DNA of 64,000 nt from Caulobacter sp. (GCF_017744445.1 NZ_JAGIBH010000002.1:248001-312000); one strand, 5' to 3'; shown: positions 16,904 to 27,153, counted from the stretch's first letter. The notes: a model not told the origin generated them from the sequence alone. Translations and numbers: made by a program.

Positions 16904-16931
16904 GCTATAATCGTATAATTGATACCTTCAA
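16904..16931 (-). promoter_or_regulatory. Promoter of the TonB receptor gene
   Basis: Minus-strand -35 TTGAAG (16931-16926) and -10 TATAGC (16909-16904) with 16-bp spacing, giving a leader of about 85 nt. It aligns with the promoter at 11965-11992. Confidence 0.5.
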
Positions 16932-16936
16932 GCCGA

Positions 16937-16956
16937 AATTGATAGCGCTATCAATT
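16937..16956. promoter_or_regulatory. Perfect 20-bp LacI/XylR-type operator
   Basis: AATTGATAGCGCTATCAATT is a perfect palindrome centred on GCGC, six bases upstream of the receptor -35 element. It shares the core AGCGCT with the site at 11766-11783. Confidence 0.7.
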
Positions 16957-17023
16957 CTGAGATGACAGCGTTGTTTCAGCCACACCAAAGGTGATGACAC
17001 CGCGATCAATGGCGGCGGATAGG

Positions 17024-17035
17024 GGAAGCGCTTCC
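17024..17035. promoter_or_regulatory. LacI-family-type palindrome upstream of the dehydratase operon
   Basis: GGAAGCGCTTCC, a 12-bp palindrome with the central CG typical of LacI-family operators, 104 bp before the dehydratase start. Confidence 0.4.
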
Positions 17036-17069
17036 AAAGCTGGGCTGTTCGGCCAGCCGATTGCCTCGA

Positions 17070-17090
17070 TCATTATTATATTATAAATGA
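17070..17090. promoter_or_regulatory. AT-rich imperfect palindrome, possible GntR operator
   Basis: TCATT and AATGA arms separated by 11 AT-rich bases, 49 bp before the dehydratase start codon. It could be the site of the GntR/FCD regulator at 22187-22915; no experiment or comparison supports this. Confidence 0.3.
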
Positions 17091-17138
17091 CCCCATAATT
17101 CTGGGAGGCCGGGCCAGTAGCCCGCGTTAGGGACGGAC

Positions 17139-18874
<1,736 letters not shown>

Positions 18875-18875
<1 letters not shown>

Positions 18876-19786
18876 TGGACCAGGACATCGTCATCGTCGG
18901 CGACTGGGGCACCTCGCGCCTGCGCCTCTGGCTGCGCCAGGGCAAGAGCGTGATCCACCGCCGCGATGGCCCGGGCGTCTCGGCCCTGACCGACACCCCG
19001 GAGAAGACCTTCCTGGACCTGGTCGGCGACTGGCGCGAGGCCAACCCAGTCGGTGCCCTGATGTGCGGCATGGTCGGCTCGCGCATCGGCTGGAAGGAAG
19101 CGCCCTACGCCGCCTGCCCCGCCGGTCCGGCCGACGTCGCCGCGAAGGCCCTGCGGTTCGAGGCCGACGGCCTGCCGGTGACCCTGGTTCCCGGCCTGTC
19201 CTGCGCCAACCCGCTGGGCGGTCCCGACGTGATGCGCGGCGAGGAGACGCAAGTCTTCGGCGCGCTGGCGCTGGACGGGACCTTGCGCACCGGCCGCCAC
19301 CCGCTCGTTTTGCCCGGCACCCATAACAAGTGGACCGTGGTCGAGGACGGCCAGATCATGGGCTTCGTCACCGCCCCGGTTGGCGAGACCTTCGCCCTGC
19401 TCAAGCAGCACTCGACCCTGGCGGCCGGCGGCGGTTCGCAGGCAGACGGTTCGGCGGAAGGCTTCGCCCTGGGCCTCTCGCGGATCGCCGAGCACGGCGC
19501 CGCCCGCCTGCCCCACCTGATGTTCGAGACCCGCAGCCGCCAGCTTCTGGACGGCATGAGCCCGGCCGACGCCATGGGCTACCTGTCGGGCCTGCTGGTC
19601 GCCGCCGACGTCGCCGCCGCGCGCGACTGGTTCGGCCCGATGGACGCCGTGACCGTGATCGGGGCCGGCGCCCTCAGCGACCTCTACGTCCAGGCCCTGG
19701 CCAAGGTCGGGACCTCCGCCGCCGTCGTCGAAGGCGACGCGGCCGTTCTCGCCGGGCTCGCGGCGATCTCCAGAGTTCAAGGATAA
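18875..19786 (+). CDS. dgoK: 2-dehydro-3-deoxygalactonokinase
   Basis: 303 residues matching the DgoK family throughout: the N-terminal GDWGTSRLRLWL phosphate loop, MCGMVGSRIGWKEAPY at about 60-75, VPGLS and MRGEETQVFGAL near 105-130, and LPGTHNKWTVVEDG near 145-158. It phosphorylates 2-keto-3-deoxygalactonate at O6 with ATP in the cytosol. The ATG overlaps the dehydratase stop (TGATG), implying translational coupling. Four bases separate its stop from dgoA. Confidence 0.95.
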
Positions 19787-19790
19787 GCTT

Positions 19791-20399
19791 ATGACCACCG
19801 CCGCTCCGCCTCCGATCGTGGCCATCCTGCGCGGCGTGAAGCCGACCGAGATCCTGGACATCGCCGCCGCTCTGGTGGCCGCCGGCATCCAGGGCATCGA
19901 GGTGCCGCTGAACTCGCCCGATCCGCTGGAGAGCATCGGCAAGCTGTGCGACGCCTTCGGCGACCAGGCCCTGTGCGGGGCCGGCACGGTCCTCAGCGCC
20001 CAGGCCGTCGACGACGTCGCCAAGGTCGGCGGCAAGCTGATCGTCACGCCCAACACCGATCCCGAGGTCATCGCCCGCGCGGTCGAGCTGAACCTCACCG
20101 CCATGCCAGGCTTCGCCACGCCGTCGGAGGCCTTTGCCGCCGTCAAAGCAGGCGCGAAAGCCCTGAAGCTGTTCCCGGCCGGCACCTTCGGTCCGGGCCA
20201 CATCAAGGCGATCAAGGACGTGCTGCCCAAGGACATCGCCGTCTACGCCGTGGGCGGCGTCGGCGCGGCCAATCTCGAGCCCTGGCGCGCGGCCGGCGTG
20301 GCCGGCATCGGCGTCGGCGGGGAGCTCTACAAGCCGGGCTATACGGCCGCGGAGGTCGGCGAACGCGCCGCCGCCCTGGTCGCGGCCTGGAACGCCTAA
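19791..20399 (+). CDS. dgoA: 2-dehydro-3-deoxy-6-phosphogalactonate aldolase
   Basis: 202 residues, the normal length for a KDPG/KDPGal aldolase. The Schiff-base lysine is in ALKLFPAG (about residue 126), the catalytic glutamate in GIEVPLNSP (residue 38) and the phosphate-binding VGGVGAAN near 150. The IEVPLNSPDP form, rather than the IEVTLRT form of Eda, is typical of DgoA. It splits KDPGal into pyruvate and glyceraldehyde-3-phosphate, ending the DeLey-Doudoroff route. Confidence 0.93.
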   Translation: MTTAAPPPIVAILRGVKPTEILDIAAALVAAGIQGIEVPLNSPDPLESIGKLCDAFGDQALCGAGTVLSAQAVDDVAKVGGKLIVTPNTDPEVIARAVELNLTAMPGFATPSEAFAAVKAGAKALKLFPAGTFGPGHIKAIKDVLPKDIAVYAVGGVGAANLEPWRAAGVAGIGVGGELYKPGYTAAEVGERAAALVAAWNA

Positions 20400-20426
20400 C
20401 GACAACAAGAACGAAGGGGGAGGACC

Positions 20427-21998
20427 ATGAACCTAGCCACGATCGATATCGCGGTGCTGGCGATCTACGCCGTCGCCATCTTCGGCCTGGCCCAGTGGGT
20501 CAGTCGCGACAAGGGCGGCCATCAGAAGGACTCGACCGACTACTTCCTGGCCGGCAAGGCCCTGCCCTGGTGGGCCATCGGCGCCTCGCTGATCGCCGCC
20601 AACATCTCGGCCGAGCAGATCATCGGCATGAGCGGTTCGGGCTACGCCATCGGCCTGGCCATCGCCTCTTACGAGTGGATGGCGGCGCTGACCCTGCTGA
20701 TCGTCGGGAAATACTTCCTGCCGGTGTTCCTGAAGAACGGCGTCTACACCATGCCGCAGTTCCTGGAGCAGCGGTACGGCCCCAGCGTGCGCACGCTGAT
20801 GGCCGTGTTCTGGCTGGGCCTGTACATCTTCGTGAACCTGACCTCGATCCTGTGGCTGGGCTCGATCGCCATCCACACCGTCACGGGCCTGGACCAGATG
20901 TGGGCCCTGGCCGCCATCGGCGCCTTCGCCCTGGCCTATCAGATCTGGGGCGGGCTGAAGGCGGTGGCGCTGACCGACATCGTCCAAGTGGCCTTGCTGG
21001 TCACCGGCGGCCTGATCATCGCCTGGCTGTCGCTGGGCAAGATCGGCAACGGCGACGTCGTGGCGGGCTTCCACCACCTGACGACCCAGTTCCCCGAGAA
21101 GTTCGACATGATCCTCGCCAAGGACAACCCGCACTACAAGGACCTGCCCGGCATCGCGGTGCTGGTCGGCGGCCTGTGGATCATGAACATCAGCTACTGG
21201 GGCTTCAACCAGTACATCATCCAGCGCGCCCTGGGGGCCAAGGACCTGAAGGAAGCCCAGAAGGGCATCGCCATGGCGGCCTATCTGAAGCTCTTGATGC
21301 CGGTGATCGTGGTGCTGCCGGGCATCGCCGCTCTTGTCCTAGCCCCGCAAGGCATCAAGCCCGACCAGGCCTATCCGGAGATGATGAAGCTGCTGCCGCC
21401 CGGCCTGCTGGGCCTGGTGTTCGCGGCGCTGGTTGCGGCGATCGTCGCGTCGCTGGCGGCCAAGATCAACTCGATCGCCACGATCTTCACCCTGGACGTC
21501 TACGCCAAGGCGCGCCCCGGCCAGAGCGAGAAGCAGCTGGTCACGATCGGCCGCCTGACCGCCGTGATCGCGGTGATCATCGGCGTCCTGGCCGCCAAGC
21601 CGTTGCTGGGCGGCGCCGAGCAGGCCTTCCAGTTCATCCAGGAGTTCACCGGCTTCTTCACGCCGGGCATCGTGGTGATCTTCATCCTGGGCATGTTCTG
21701 GAAGAAGGCCACCACCGCCGGGGCCCTGACCGCCGCCATCGGCTCGGCCGTGCTGTCGGCGTTGTTCTGGTGGCTTCAAGAACAGGCGATCTATGCGATG
21801 CCCTTCATGAACCGCGTGGGCGTCGTCTTCCTGCTGTCTCTGGCTGGGGCCGTACTGGTCTCGCTGGTCGCGCCGCAGAAGAAAGAGGTCAGCGTCGTCA
21901 CCCTGGAGGGGGTCAGCTACAGGACCTCGACCGGCTTCAACATCGCCGGGATCGGGGTCATCCTGATCCTGATCGCGCTGTACGCCACCTGGTGGTGA
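20427..21998 (+). CDS. Sodium/solute symporter (SSF), probable galactose or sugar transporter
   Basis: 523 residues with about 14 predicted membrane helices. The SSF sugar branch is recognised by TDYFLAGKALPWWAIGASLIAANISAEQIIGMSGSGYAIG (split here over residues 33-75) and WWLQEQ and TGFFTPGIVVIFILGMFWKK later. The ribosome site is GGGGGAGGACC before the ATG. As the last gene of the dgo operon it likely brings galactose or a related hexose across the inner membrane with sodium. A hairpin terminator follows directly. Confidence 0.92.
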   Translation: MNLATIDIAVLAIYAVAIFGLAQWVSRDKGGHQKDSTDYFLAGKALPWWAIGASLIAANISAEQIIGMSGSGYAIGLAIASYEWMAALTLLIVGKYFLPVFLKNGVYTMPQFLEQRYGPSVRTLMAVFWLGLYIFVNLTSILWLGSIAIHTVTGLDQMWALAAIGAFALAYQIWGGLKAVALTDIVQVALLVTGGLIIAWLSLGKIGNGDVVAGFHHLTTQFPEKFDMILAKDNPHYKDLPGIAVLVGGLWIMNISYWGFNQYIIQRALGAKDLKEAQKGIAMAAYLKLLMPVIVVLPGIAALVLAPQGIKPDQAYPEMMKLLPPGLLGLVFAALVAAIVASLAAKINSIATIFTLDVYAKARPGQSEKQLVTIGRLTAVIAVIIGVLAAKPLLGGAEQAFQFIQEFTGFFTPGIVVIFILGMFWKKATTAGALTAAIGSAVLSALFWWLQEQAIYAMPFMNRVGVVFLLSLAGAVLVSLVAPQKKEVSVVTLEGVSYRTSTGFNIAGIGVILILIALYATWW

Positions 21999-22004
21999 GA
22001 CGAG

Positions 22005-22035
22005 ATGGGCGGCTCTCCGGAGTCGCCCATTTTTT
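22005..22035 (+). terminator. Terminator of the dgo-symporter operon
   Basis: ATGGGCG (22005-22011) pairs with CGCCCAT (22024-22030), with an inner CTCC/GGAG stem, followed by TTTTT. It starts 7 bp after the symporter stop. Confidence 0.9.
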
Positions 22036-22186
22036 CGTTTTGGTCAGACCTCCAGCCTGAACGCTCTTGCCGAACGCTCCCGGCGCGGCTGTATTCAGCG
22101 CAACCGCTCCATTCGCGAGCGGAGCAAATCAAGTTAGACAGCGGCGACCGCGTTTTTCGTCCCGCCGCAGGAAAGAAGATCCGCCG

Positions 22187-22915
22187 ATGCGCACCCAGCC
22201 CGGCCTGAGTTTGACCTACGGTCTGGTGGAGCAACTGGGTCAGGCCATCGTGACCGGCGAATACGCCGAGGTGGGCTTCCCGACCGAGGGCGAACTCTCC
22301 AAGCAGTTCGGCGCCAGCCGCACCGTCACCCGCGAGGCGGTCAAGATGCTGACCGCCAAGGGCCTGCTCAGCGCCCGCCCGCGCCACGGCACCGTGGTCG
22401 AGCCGGAAGCCGAGTGGAACATGCTCGATCCGGACGTGCTGCGCTGGCTGCTGGAGCGAAAGTTCAGCCTTCGCCTGCTGGCCGACTTCACCGAGATGCG
22501 GCTGGGCATCGAGCCGGCCGCCGCGGCCCTGGCCGCCCGCAACGCCGACGAGGCGGGCCTTGAGGAGATCCGCAAGGGCCTGCGCCGGATGAAGGCCGCC
22601 GCCCAGGGCGAGGATGATCCTCTCACCGCCGACATCGCCTTCCACATCGCCATTCTCAGCGCGACAAAGAACCCGTTCTATCGCGAGCTGCACGAGCTGG
22701 TGAACACGGCCCTGCGCATCTCGATCCGCTTTACCAACCGCATCAAGGGCCGCACCGCCTCGATCCCCTCGCACGAGGACGTGGCCGAGGCGATCATCGC
22801 CCGCGACGCCGACAAGGCCTCGGCGGCCATGCGCGAGATCATCGTCGACGTGCTGGAGCTGATCCGCGCCGCCTCGCCGTCCACCGAAAGCGAAGCGGCG
22901 CGACGCGAAGCCTGA
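22187..22915 (+). CDS. GntR-family regulator with FCD domain, DgoR-like
   Basis: 242 residues from the ATG at 22187, preceded by GGAAAGAAG; an upstream in-frame start (22067) would add 40 unlike residues. The winged HTH is seen in FPTEGELSKQFGASRTVTREAVKMLTAKGLL (in pieces, residues 30-60). The C-terminal FCD effector domain has the metal-ligand type positions in EMRLGIEP, DIAFHIAIL and HEDVAEAI. It follows the dgo operon, so it most likely represses galactonate use and responds to galactonate or its keto-deoxy product (inference). Confidence 0.9.
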   Translation: MRTQPGLSLTYGLVEQLGQAIVTGEYAEVGFPTEGELSKQFGASRTVTREAVKMLTAKGLLSARPRHGTVVEPEAEWNMLDPDVLRWLLERKFSLRLLADFTEMRLGIEPAAAALAARNADEAGLEEIRKGLRRMKAAAQGEDDPLTADIAFHIAILSATKNPFYRELHELVNTALRISIRFTNRIKGRTASIPSHEDVAEAIIARDADKASAAMREIIVDVLELIRAASPSTESEAARREA

Positions 22916-22943
22916 CGCTCGGCGCTTGCTTTTCGGGCGAAGA

Positions 22944-22959
22944 TTGACAACGTTGTCAA
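22944..22959. promoter_or_regulatory. Perfect 16-bp operator upstream of the GH5 gene
   Basis: TTGACAACGTTGTCAA, a perfect palindrome centred on AACGTT, 35 bp before the GH5 start. It belongs to the same TTGA-N8-TCAA framework as the sites at 11999 and 16937 but with a different core. Confidence 0.65.
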
Positions 22960-22994
22960 ACAACGGCCGTCAGAGCCGTCTCTGGGAGCTCGCC

Positions 22995-23996
22995 ATGGTC
23001 TCGATCCGCAAAATCCTCGCCATGGGCGCGCTCGCCGCCGCCCTCCTCGCCCTGCCGGCCGCCGCCCGCGAGATCTCGCCCGAGGCGCAGGTCGCGGCCA
23101 TGAAGCGCGGCGTCAACATCATCGGCTACGACCCGCTGTGGAAGGATCCCGCCAAGGCCCGCTTCCAGCTGGACCGCCACTTCAAGACCATCAAGGTCGG
23201 CGGCTTCGACACCGTGCGGGTCAACCTGCAGGCCTTCGCGCACATGGACGCCGAGGGCCGCCTGGACCCGCAGTGGCTGGCGACCCTGGACAAGGTGGTC
23301 AAGGAAGCCCTCGCCGCCAAGCTGACCGTGATCCTCGACGAGCACGACTTCGACGTCTGCGAGAAGGATCCCGCCGCCTGCAAGCCGAAGCTGACCGCCT
23401 TCTGGAAGCAGATCGCCGAGCGCTACAGGACCGCCCCCGATGGGGTGGTATTCGAGCTGCTGAACGAGCCCAGCCGCCAGCTGGACCCGCTGTGGAACGA
23501 CTGGGTCGTCGACCTGCTGGCCACCGTCCGGGCCAGCAACCCGACCCGTAACGTCATCGTCGGCCCGCCGCAGTGGAACAGCTTCCGCCGCCTGGCCGAC
23601 CTGAAGCTGCCCAAGGCCGATCGCCACCTGATCGTGACCTTCCACTACTACGATCCGTTCCCGTTCACCCACCAGGGCGCGTCGTGGGCCAGCCCGGTTC
23701 CGCCGGTCGGCGTCAGCTGGGGCACGGTGGAAGAGCATGCTCGCATCGACAAGGATTTCGACACGGTCGTCGCCTGGGCCAAGGCCGAGGGCCGCCCGGT
23801 GCTGCTGGGCGAGTTCGGGGCCTACGACAAGGGTCCAATCGACTCCCGCATCGCCTATACGCAAGCTGTCGCCCGCTCGGCCGAGCGCCACGGCTTCGCC
23901 TGGGCCTACTGGCAGTTCGACAGCGACTTCGTCGTCTACGACATCAAGGCCGACGCCTGGAACGCCCCCATCCACGACGCTCTGATTTCTCAATAG
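22995..23996 (+). CDS. GH5 endo-glucanase (cellulase superfamily), secreted
   Basis: 333 residues with a signal peptide (1-24, cut near AAA-REI). The GH5 barrel shows the conserved RVN (residues 75-77), the acid/base Glu158 in FELLNEPS, HYY (217-219) and the nucleophile Glu273 in LLGEFGAYDKG. It probably cuts a beta-glucan or xyloglucan backbone outside the inner membrane, supplying oligosaccharides to the TonB receptor and side-chain glycosidases described above; the exact polymer is unknown. It has its own operator-like palindrome and no close operon partner. Confidence 0.9.
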   Translation: MVSIRKILAMGALAAALLALPAAAREISPEAQVAAMKRGVNIIGYDPLWKDPAKARFQLDRHFKTIKVGGFDTVRVNLQAFAHMDAEGRLDPQWLATLDKVVKEALAAKLTVILDEHDFDVCEKDPAACKPKLTAFWKQIAERYRTAPDGVVFELLNEPSRQLDPLWNDWVVDLLATVRASNPTRNVIVGPPQWNSFRRLADLKLPKADRHLIVTFHYYDPFPFTHQGASWASPVPPVGVSWGTVEEHARIDKDFDTVVAWAKAEGRPVLLGEFGAYDKGPIDSRIAYTQAVARSAERHGFAWAYWQFDSDFVVYDIKADAWNAPIHDALISQ

Positions 23997-24029
23997 ACCA
24001 GATGACCTTCAGCTAGGGCTTTCCCAAAA

Positions 24030-24138
24030 CCGATCATCCCCGCGAAAGCGGGGACCCAAGCTGCCTCTCAGTCCGTGACATCGGTTGGAAGCAGCTTTCG
24101 AACACCGCTTGGATCCCCGCTTCCGCGGGGATAGGCGG
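24030..24138. repeat. Inverted repeat, family C copy 2
   Basis: Same arms as copy 1 (CCCCGCGAAAGCGGGGA and its complement), different centre. It lies between the GH5 gene and the aldo/keto reductase gene. Confidence 0.75.
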
Positions 24139-24193
24139 AGATAAGAATGGGCGACGGTGTTAGCTGTCGCCTCCGATTAAGAGGACCTCTCCC

Positions 24194-25246
24194 GTGCAAG
24201 CTCCCTACGTCGCCGCCGCCGACCGCTACAAGTCGATGCCCTATCGCCGCACGGGCCGCAGCGGCCTCGATTTGCCGGCGATCTCGCTGGGCCTGTGGCA
24301 GAACTTCGGCGGCGCCGACGTGTTCGAGACCGGCCGCGCCATCCTGCGCCGAGCCTTCGACCTGGGGGTCACCCACTTCGATCTCGCCAACAACTACGGC
24401 CCGCCCTACGGCTCGGCGGAAGAGAACTTCGGCAAGGTGCTGAACGACGACTTCAAGGCCCATCGCGACGAGCTCGTGATCTCGACCAAGGCCGGCTGGG
24501 ACATGTGGCCGGGTCCCTATGGCGGCATCGGCGGCTCGCGCAAGTACCTGATCGCCAGCTGCGACCAGAGCCTGAAACGCATGGGCGTCGACTATGTCGA
24601 CATCTTCTACTCGCACCGCGTCGACCCGACGACGCCGCTGGAAGAGACCATGGGCGCGCTGGCCCACCTGCACCGGCAGGGCAAGGCGCTGTACGTCGGG
24701 ATCTCGTCCTACTCGCCCGAGCTGACCCGTCAGGCCCACGCCATCCTCAAGAGCGAGGGCGTGCCGCTGCTGATCCACCAGCCGTCCTATTCGATGGTCA
24801 ATCGCTGGATCGAGGACGAGCTCTTGGACACTCTGGAGACCCTGGGCGTCGGCTGCATCGCCTTCTCGCCGCTGGCCCAGGGCATGCTGACCAGCAAGTA
24901 CCTGAACGGCGCGCCGGCCGACTCCCGCGCGGCCAAGGGCGGCTCGTTCGGCGGCCACCTGCTGACCGAGGACAACCTCGCCCGCATCCGCGCTCTGGAC
25001 GCCATCGCCAAGCGCCGCGGTCAGACCCTGGCCCAGCTGGCCCTGTCGTGGGTGCTGCGTGATCCGCGCGTCACCTCGGCCCTGATCGGCGCCCGCACGG
25101 TGGCCCAGCTTGAGGACAGCCTGGCCGCGCTGAAGACCCTGTCGTTTACCGCTGAAGAGTTGGCGCAGATCGACACCCATGCCTCAGAAGGCGGCGTTGA
25201 TCTGTGGAAGGTGTCGTCGGAACTCGCAACTGGCGACCTGCCGTAA
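24194..25246 (+). CDS. Aldo/keto reductase, YghZ (L-glyceraldehyde-3-phosphate reductase) type
   Basis: 350 residues from a GTG with AGAGGA 7 nt upstream. The AKR barrel shows the catalytic Asp and Tyr in FDLANNYGPPYGSAEENFG, the Lys in ISTKAGWDMWPGPYGG and the His in DIFYSHRVD; the GSRKYLIASCDQSLKRMG segment is typical of the YghZ/AKR14 group. NADPH-dependent cytosolic reductase of small aldehydes; a link to the sugar genes is only positional. Confidence 0.9.
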   Translation: MQAPYVAAADRYKSMPYRRTGRSGLDLPAISLGLWQNFGGADVFETGRAILRRAFDLGVTHFDLANNYGPPYGSAEENFGKVLNDDFKAHRDELVISTKAGWDMWPGPYGGIGGSRKYLIASCDQSLKRMGVDYVDIFYSHRVDPTTPLEETMGALAHLHRQGKALYVGISSYSPELTRQAHAILKSEGVPLLIHQPSYSMVNRWIEDELLDTLETLGVGCIAFSPLAQGMLTSKYLNGAPADSRAAKGGSFGGHLLTEDNLARIRALDAIAKRRGQTLAQLALSWVLRDPRVTSALIGARTVAQLEDSLAALKTLSFTAEELAQIDTHASEGGVDLWKVSSELATGDLP

Positions 25247-25314
25247 CCATAATAGCAAAGGTTTAATGTTCCGGCGGCTTGTCGGCGGCGCGCGTTCGCA
25301 TAAGGTTCTGCGCC

Positions 25315-26118
25315 ATGGATAAGGGCGATCCTACCCTGTCTGACGAGGCCGTCGGCCTCGACCGCCTCACCGAGCGTGAGCGCGAATGCCTTCGCCTCGT
25401 CGATCGTCACATGAGCTCCAAGGAGATCGCCCGCGAGCTGGGCCTCTCCAAGCACACCGTCGACTGGCACCTGGACAAGGCCCGCCGCCGCCTCGGCGCG
25501 GCGGACCGCTACGACGCCGCGCGGCGGGTCTTCGACAGGGGGGCTGCCCCCCCTCCGACGCCCGCTCCCCCCCCTCCGATCGCGTCGGGGTCCGACACGG
25601 CCCGGCTAGGCGAACACCCCTCCTCACGGTCAGCTGACCTCATTGAGGAAGGAGTTCCCAGTGAACGAGTTGACCCCCCATCAGAAGGACGCGATCGGCC
25701 GAGCCGCGCATCTGCGCCAGGAAGTGTCGAGCTTCCAGGACATGTGGCCCCGGCTGAATTCGGCCGAGCTTATGCCCCCGATCACGTGGAGCGAGCTCGA
25801 GCGCCAGCTCATGAGCCTGGCGGTCACCCCGACCGCGGCCTCGATGGTGCCGGACCTGGTGGCCGCCACGCGCAAGCAGGCTTCGTTCAAGCCGACCGAA
25901 CTGGTGATGCGCGAGATCCTGTGTATCGCCAGCGCGGTGATGGACGAGACGTTCCTGTCGGACTCCTCCTCTTTGGACTCGGAGGAGGACGACCTAATCA
26001 CCTGAGCCTTCCCCTCCGACTGGCCTTCATCGCGGCCGTGATGATCGTGACCGCCCTTGCGTTCGGTTCGATCCTGGCGGGTCTCCACGCGCTGGAAAGC
26101 CTGTTCCCGCTCCCCTAG
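25315..26118 (+). CDS. LuxR-type HTH protein with C-terminal membrane helix
   Basis: 268 residues in one open frame. Residues 15-75 form a LuxR/GerE HTH (RLTERERECLRLV, SSKEIARELGLSKHTVDWHL, RRRLGAADRY). Residues 232-260 form one membrane helix (LAFIAAVMIVTALAFGSILAGLHAL). From memory, HTH proteins with this kind of C-terminal helix, preceded by a GG-N-LS segment, form a family of about 180 residues in sphingomonads and Caulobacterales, so both ends look genuine and in frame. The linker is about 90 residues longer than usual and is Pro/Gly/Arg/Asp-rich, because it shares DNA with another gene (25661-26005). G6 and C7-C8 runs at 25538-25577 are a possible site of sequence error. If the linker is not translated, the helix could be a separate 38-residue protein starting at CTG 26002. 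Confidence 0.6.
   Translation: MDKGDPTLSDEAVGLDRLTERERECLRLVDRHMSSKEIARELGLSKHTVDWHLDKARRRLGAADRYDAARRVFDRGAAPPPTPAPPPPIASGSDTARLGEHPSSRSADLIEEGVPSERVDPPSEGRDRPSRASAPGSVELPGHVAPAEFGRAYAPDHVERARAPAHEPGGHPDRGLDGAGPGGRHAQAGFVQADRTGDARDPVYRQRGDGRDVPVGLLLFGLGGGRPNHLSLPLRLAFIAAVMIVTALAFGSILAGLHALESLFPLP
25661..26005 (+). CDS. Unknown 114-residue protein nested in another frame of the HTH gene
   Basis: GTG start with a good AAGGAG ribosome site 8 nt upstream. The product (NELTPHQKDAIGRAAHLRQ...) has a balanced, helix-forming composition with few of the Arg/Gly/Pro runs seen in shadow frames of this genome, and ends in an acidic serine-rich tail (SDSSSLDSEEDDLIT). It has no Cys-rich, membrane or signal features. 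I recognise no family. It is entirely inside the linker-coding part of the HTH-membrane gene, which is either true overlapping coding or a small gene whose surrounding frame is open by chance. Confidence 0.6.
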   Translation: MNELTPHQKDAIGRAAHLRQEVSSFQDMWPRLNSAELMPPITWSELERQLMSLAVTPTAASMVPDLVAATRKQASFKPTELVMREILCIASAVMDETFLSDSSSLDSEEDDLIT

Positions 26119-26240
26119 AGCGGCCAGCTTAAGACCGACTAGCCTGTAAGAACGGCAAGCCCGCGGAGCCGGGCGCCCCATTCCCCACCTCATCAACATC
26201 TGGCAACGCGCCGACACCGTCGGCGCGAGGGAGACTTCGT

Positions 26241-26585
26241 ATGCTCAAGCAACGCCGTGAAGCCGCCGAGACCGTCGCCGAAGCCCTGTTCGCCGCGGAA
26301 AAGGCCATCGACGCCGCCATCGCCACCACCGCCACCCTGGCGGCCCTGATGCCCACCAGCCGCCAGGCCGCCCGCGTCTCGGCCCTGATCGGCCAGGACG
26401 CCATCATGTCGGCCATCAACACCATGCAGGCCCTAGGCGTGGCCCGCGAAGGCATCGTCACCACCCACAAGCACCTGTCGGTCGCCCAGCACGACGTCGG
26501 TCTGTCGGCCGTGTCGTTCGGCGAACCCGCCGTGAAGCCGGGCGACGAAATCCCCAAGACCGGCCGCCTGACCGTCGCCGCCTAA
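26241..26585 (+). CDS. Conserved-looking alanine-rich hypothetical protein
   Basis: 114 residues with a good ribosome site (GAGGGAGA). The first 75 residues are predicted to be helical and rich in Ala and Thr (MLKQRREAAETVAEALFAAEKAIDAAIATTATLAALM), and no signal or membrane helix is convincing. The C-terminal third contains GDEIPKTGRLTVAA. I do not recognise the family. A terminator follows, so it is transcribed alone or as the last gene after the HTH region. Confidence 0.7.
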   Translation: MLKQRREAAETVAEALFAAEKAIDAAIATTATLAALMPTSRQAARVSALIGQDAIMSAINTMQALGVAREGIVTTHKHLSVAQHDVGLSAVSFGEPAVKPGDEIPKTGRLTVAA

Positions 26586-26627
26586 GGACGGCCACCATCC
26601 TTCCCCTGGCGCTCCCGCGCCGCGCGA

Positions 26628-26657
26628 CCCTCGTCGGTTTTGGCCGGCGAGGGTTTT
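26628..26657 (+). terminator. Terminator after the 114-residue hypothetical gene
   Basis: CCCTCGTCGG pairs with CCGGCGAGGG around a TTTTGG loop and is followed by TTTTG. Confidence 0.75.
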
Positions 26658-26706
26658 GCCGATCCGGGGTCGTTGCAATCTGAAAGAATGGCGCCACCCT
26701 GAGGTG

Positions 26707-27153
26707 ATGATCTTCCTGTATCAATGGGCCAGCCTCGCCGCGCTGCTGATCTCCAGCGGCACGGCCCTGTGGCGTGGCGGATGGCCCGAGCGCCTGGCCG
26801 CGATGGCCATGATCCTGGCCTGGCTGGCCACCGGCCTGTTCTACAAGACCCAGCTGTGGTTCGGCCCGCAGACGGCGGTGTTCTTCGTCGACCTGGCCCT
26901 GCTGCTGGTGCTGCTGTTCATCGCCCTGCGGTCGGACCGCTGGTGGCCGATGTGGGCCAGCGGCTTCCATGCCCTGACCCTGATCCTGATGCTGGCTACC
27001 CTGCTCGACACCCGGATCTCCAATCGCGCCGGCTACATCGCCGGCGGCGGCGTCTTCAGCTACATGGTGATGGCCGCCCTGTTCTTCGGCGCCCTGCACC
27101 GGCGACGTTCGCCAACCCCGCTGAGCCCTGACGCCGCGTCACCGCTGACATAG
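26707..27153 (+). CDS. Small integral membrane protein, unknown
   Basis: 148 residues from the ATG at 26707, with the adjacent GTG at 26704 as alternative. The longer frame from a TTG at 26656 would run through the terminator and is unlikely. Four hydrophobic helices are visible (about residues 1-18, 24-45, 50-65, 75-95) plus a fifth weaker one near 105-128, and the C-terminus is a short basic/proline tail. No family recognised. It stands alone, 44 bp before the thiolase gene. Confidence 0.75.
   Translation: MIFLYQWASLAALLISSGTALWRGGWPERLAAMAMILAWLATGLFYKTQLWFGPQTAVFFVDLALLLVLLFIALRSDRWWPMWASGFHALTLILMLATLLDTRISNRAGYIAGGGVFSYMVMAALFFGALHRRRSPTPLSPDAASPLT

Larger units (their letters stand above)
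16812..17138. other. 327-bp divergent control region, TonB receptor / dehydratase operon
   Basis: Separates the polysaccharide-uptake genes (left) from the galactonate operon (right). It holds the receptor promoter and its 20-bp operator, a weaker related site TGACAGCGTTGTTTCA (16963-16978), the palindrome GGAAGCGCTTCC (17024-17035) and an AT-rich imperfect palindrome (17070-17090). No gene is seen. Confidence 0.65.

Noticed and set aside
26002-26118. Separate CTG-started membrane micro-protein as an annotated gene
   Set aside because: CTG starts are rare and the same codons are in frame with the upstream HTH; kept only as an alternative in the nested-gene finding.
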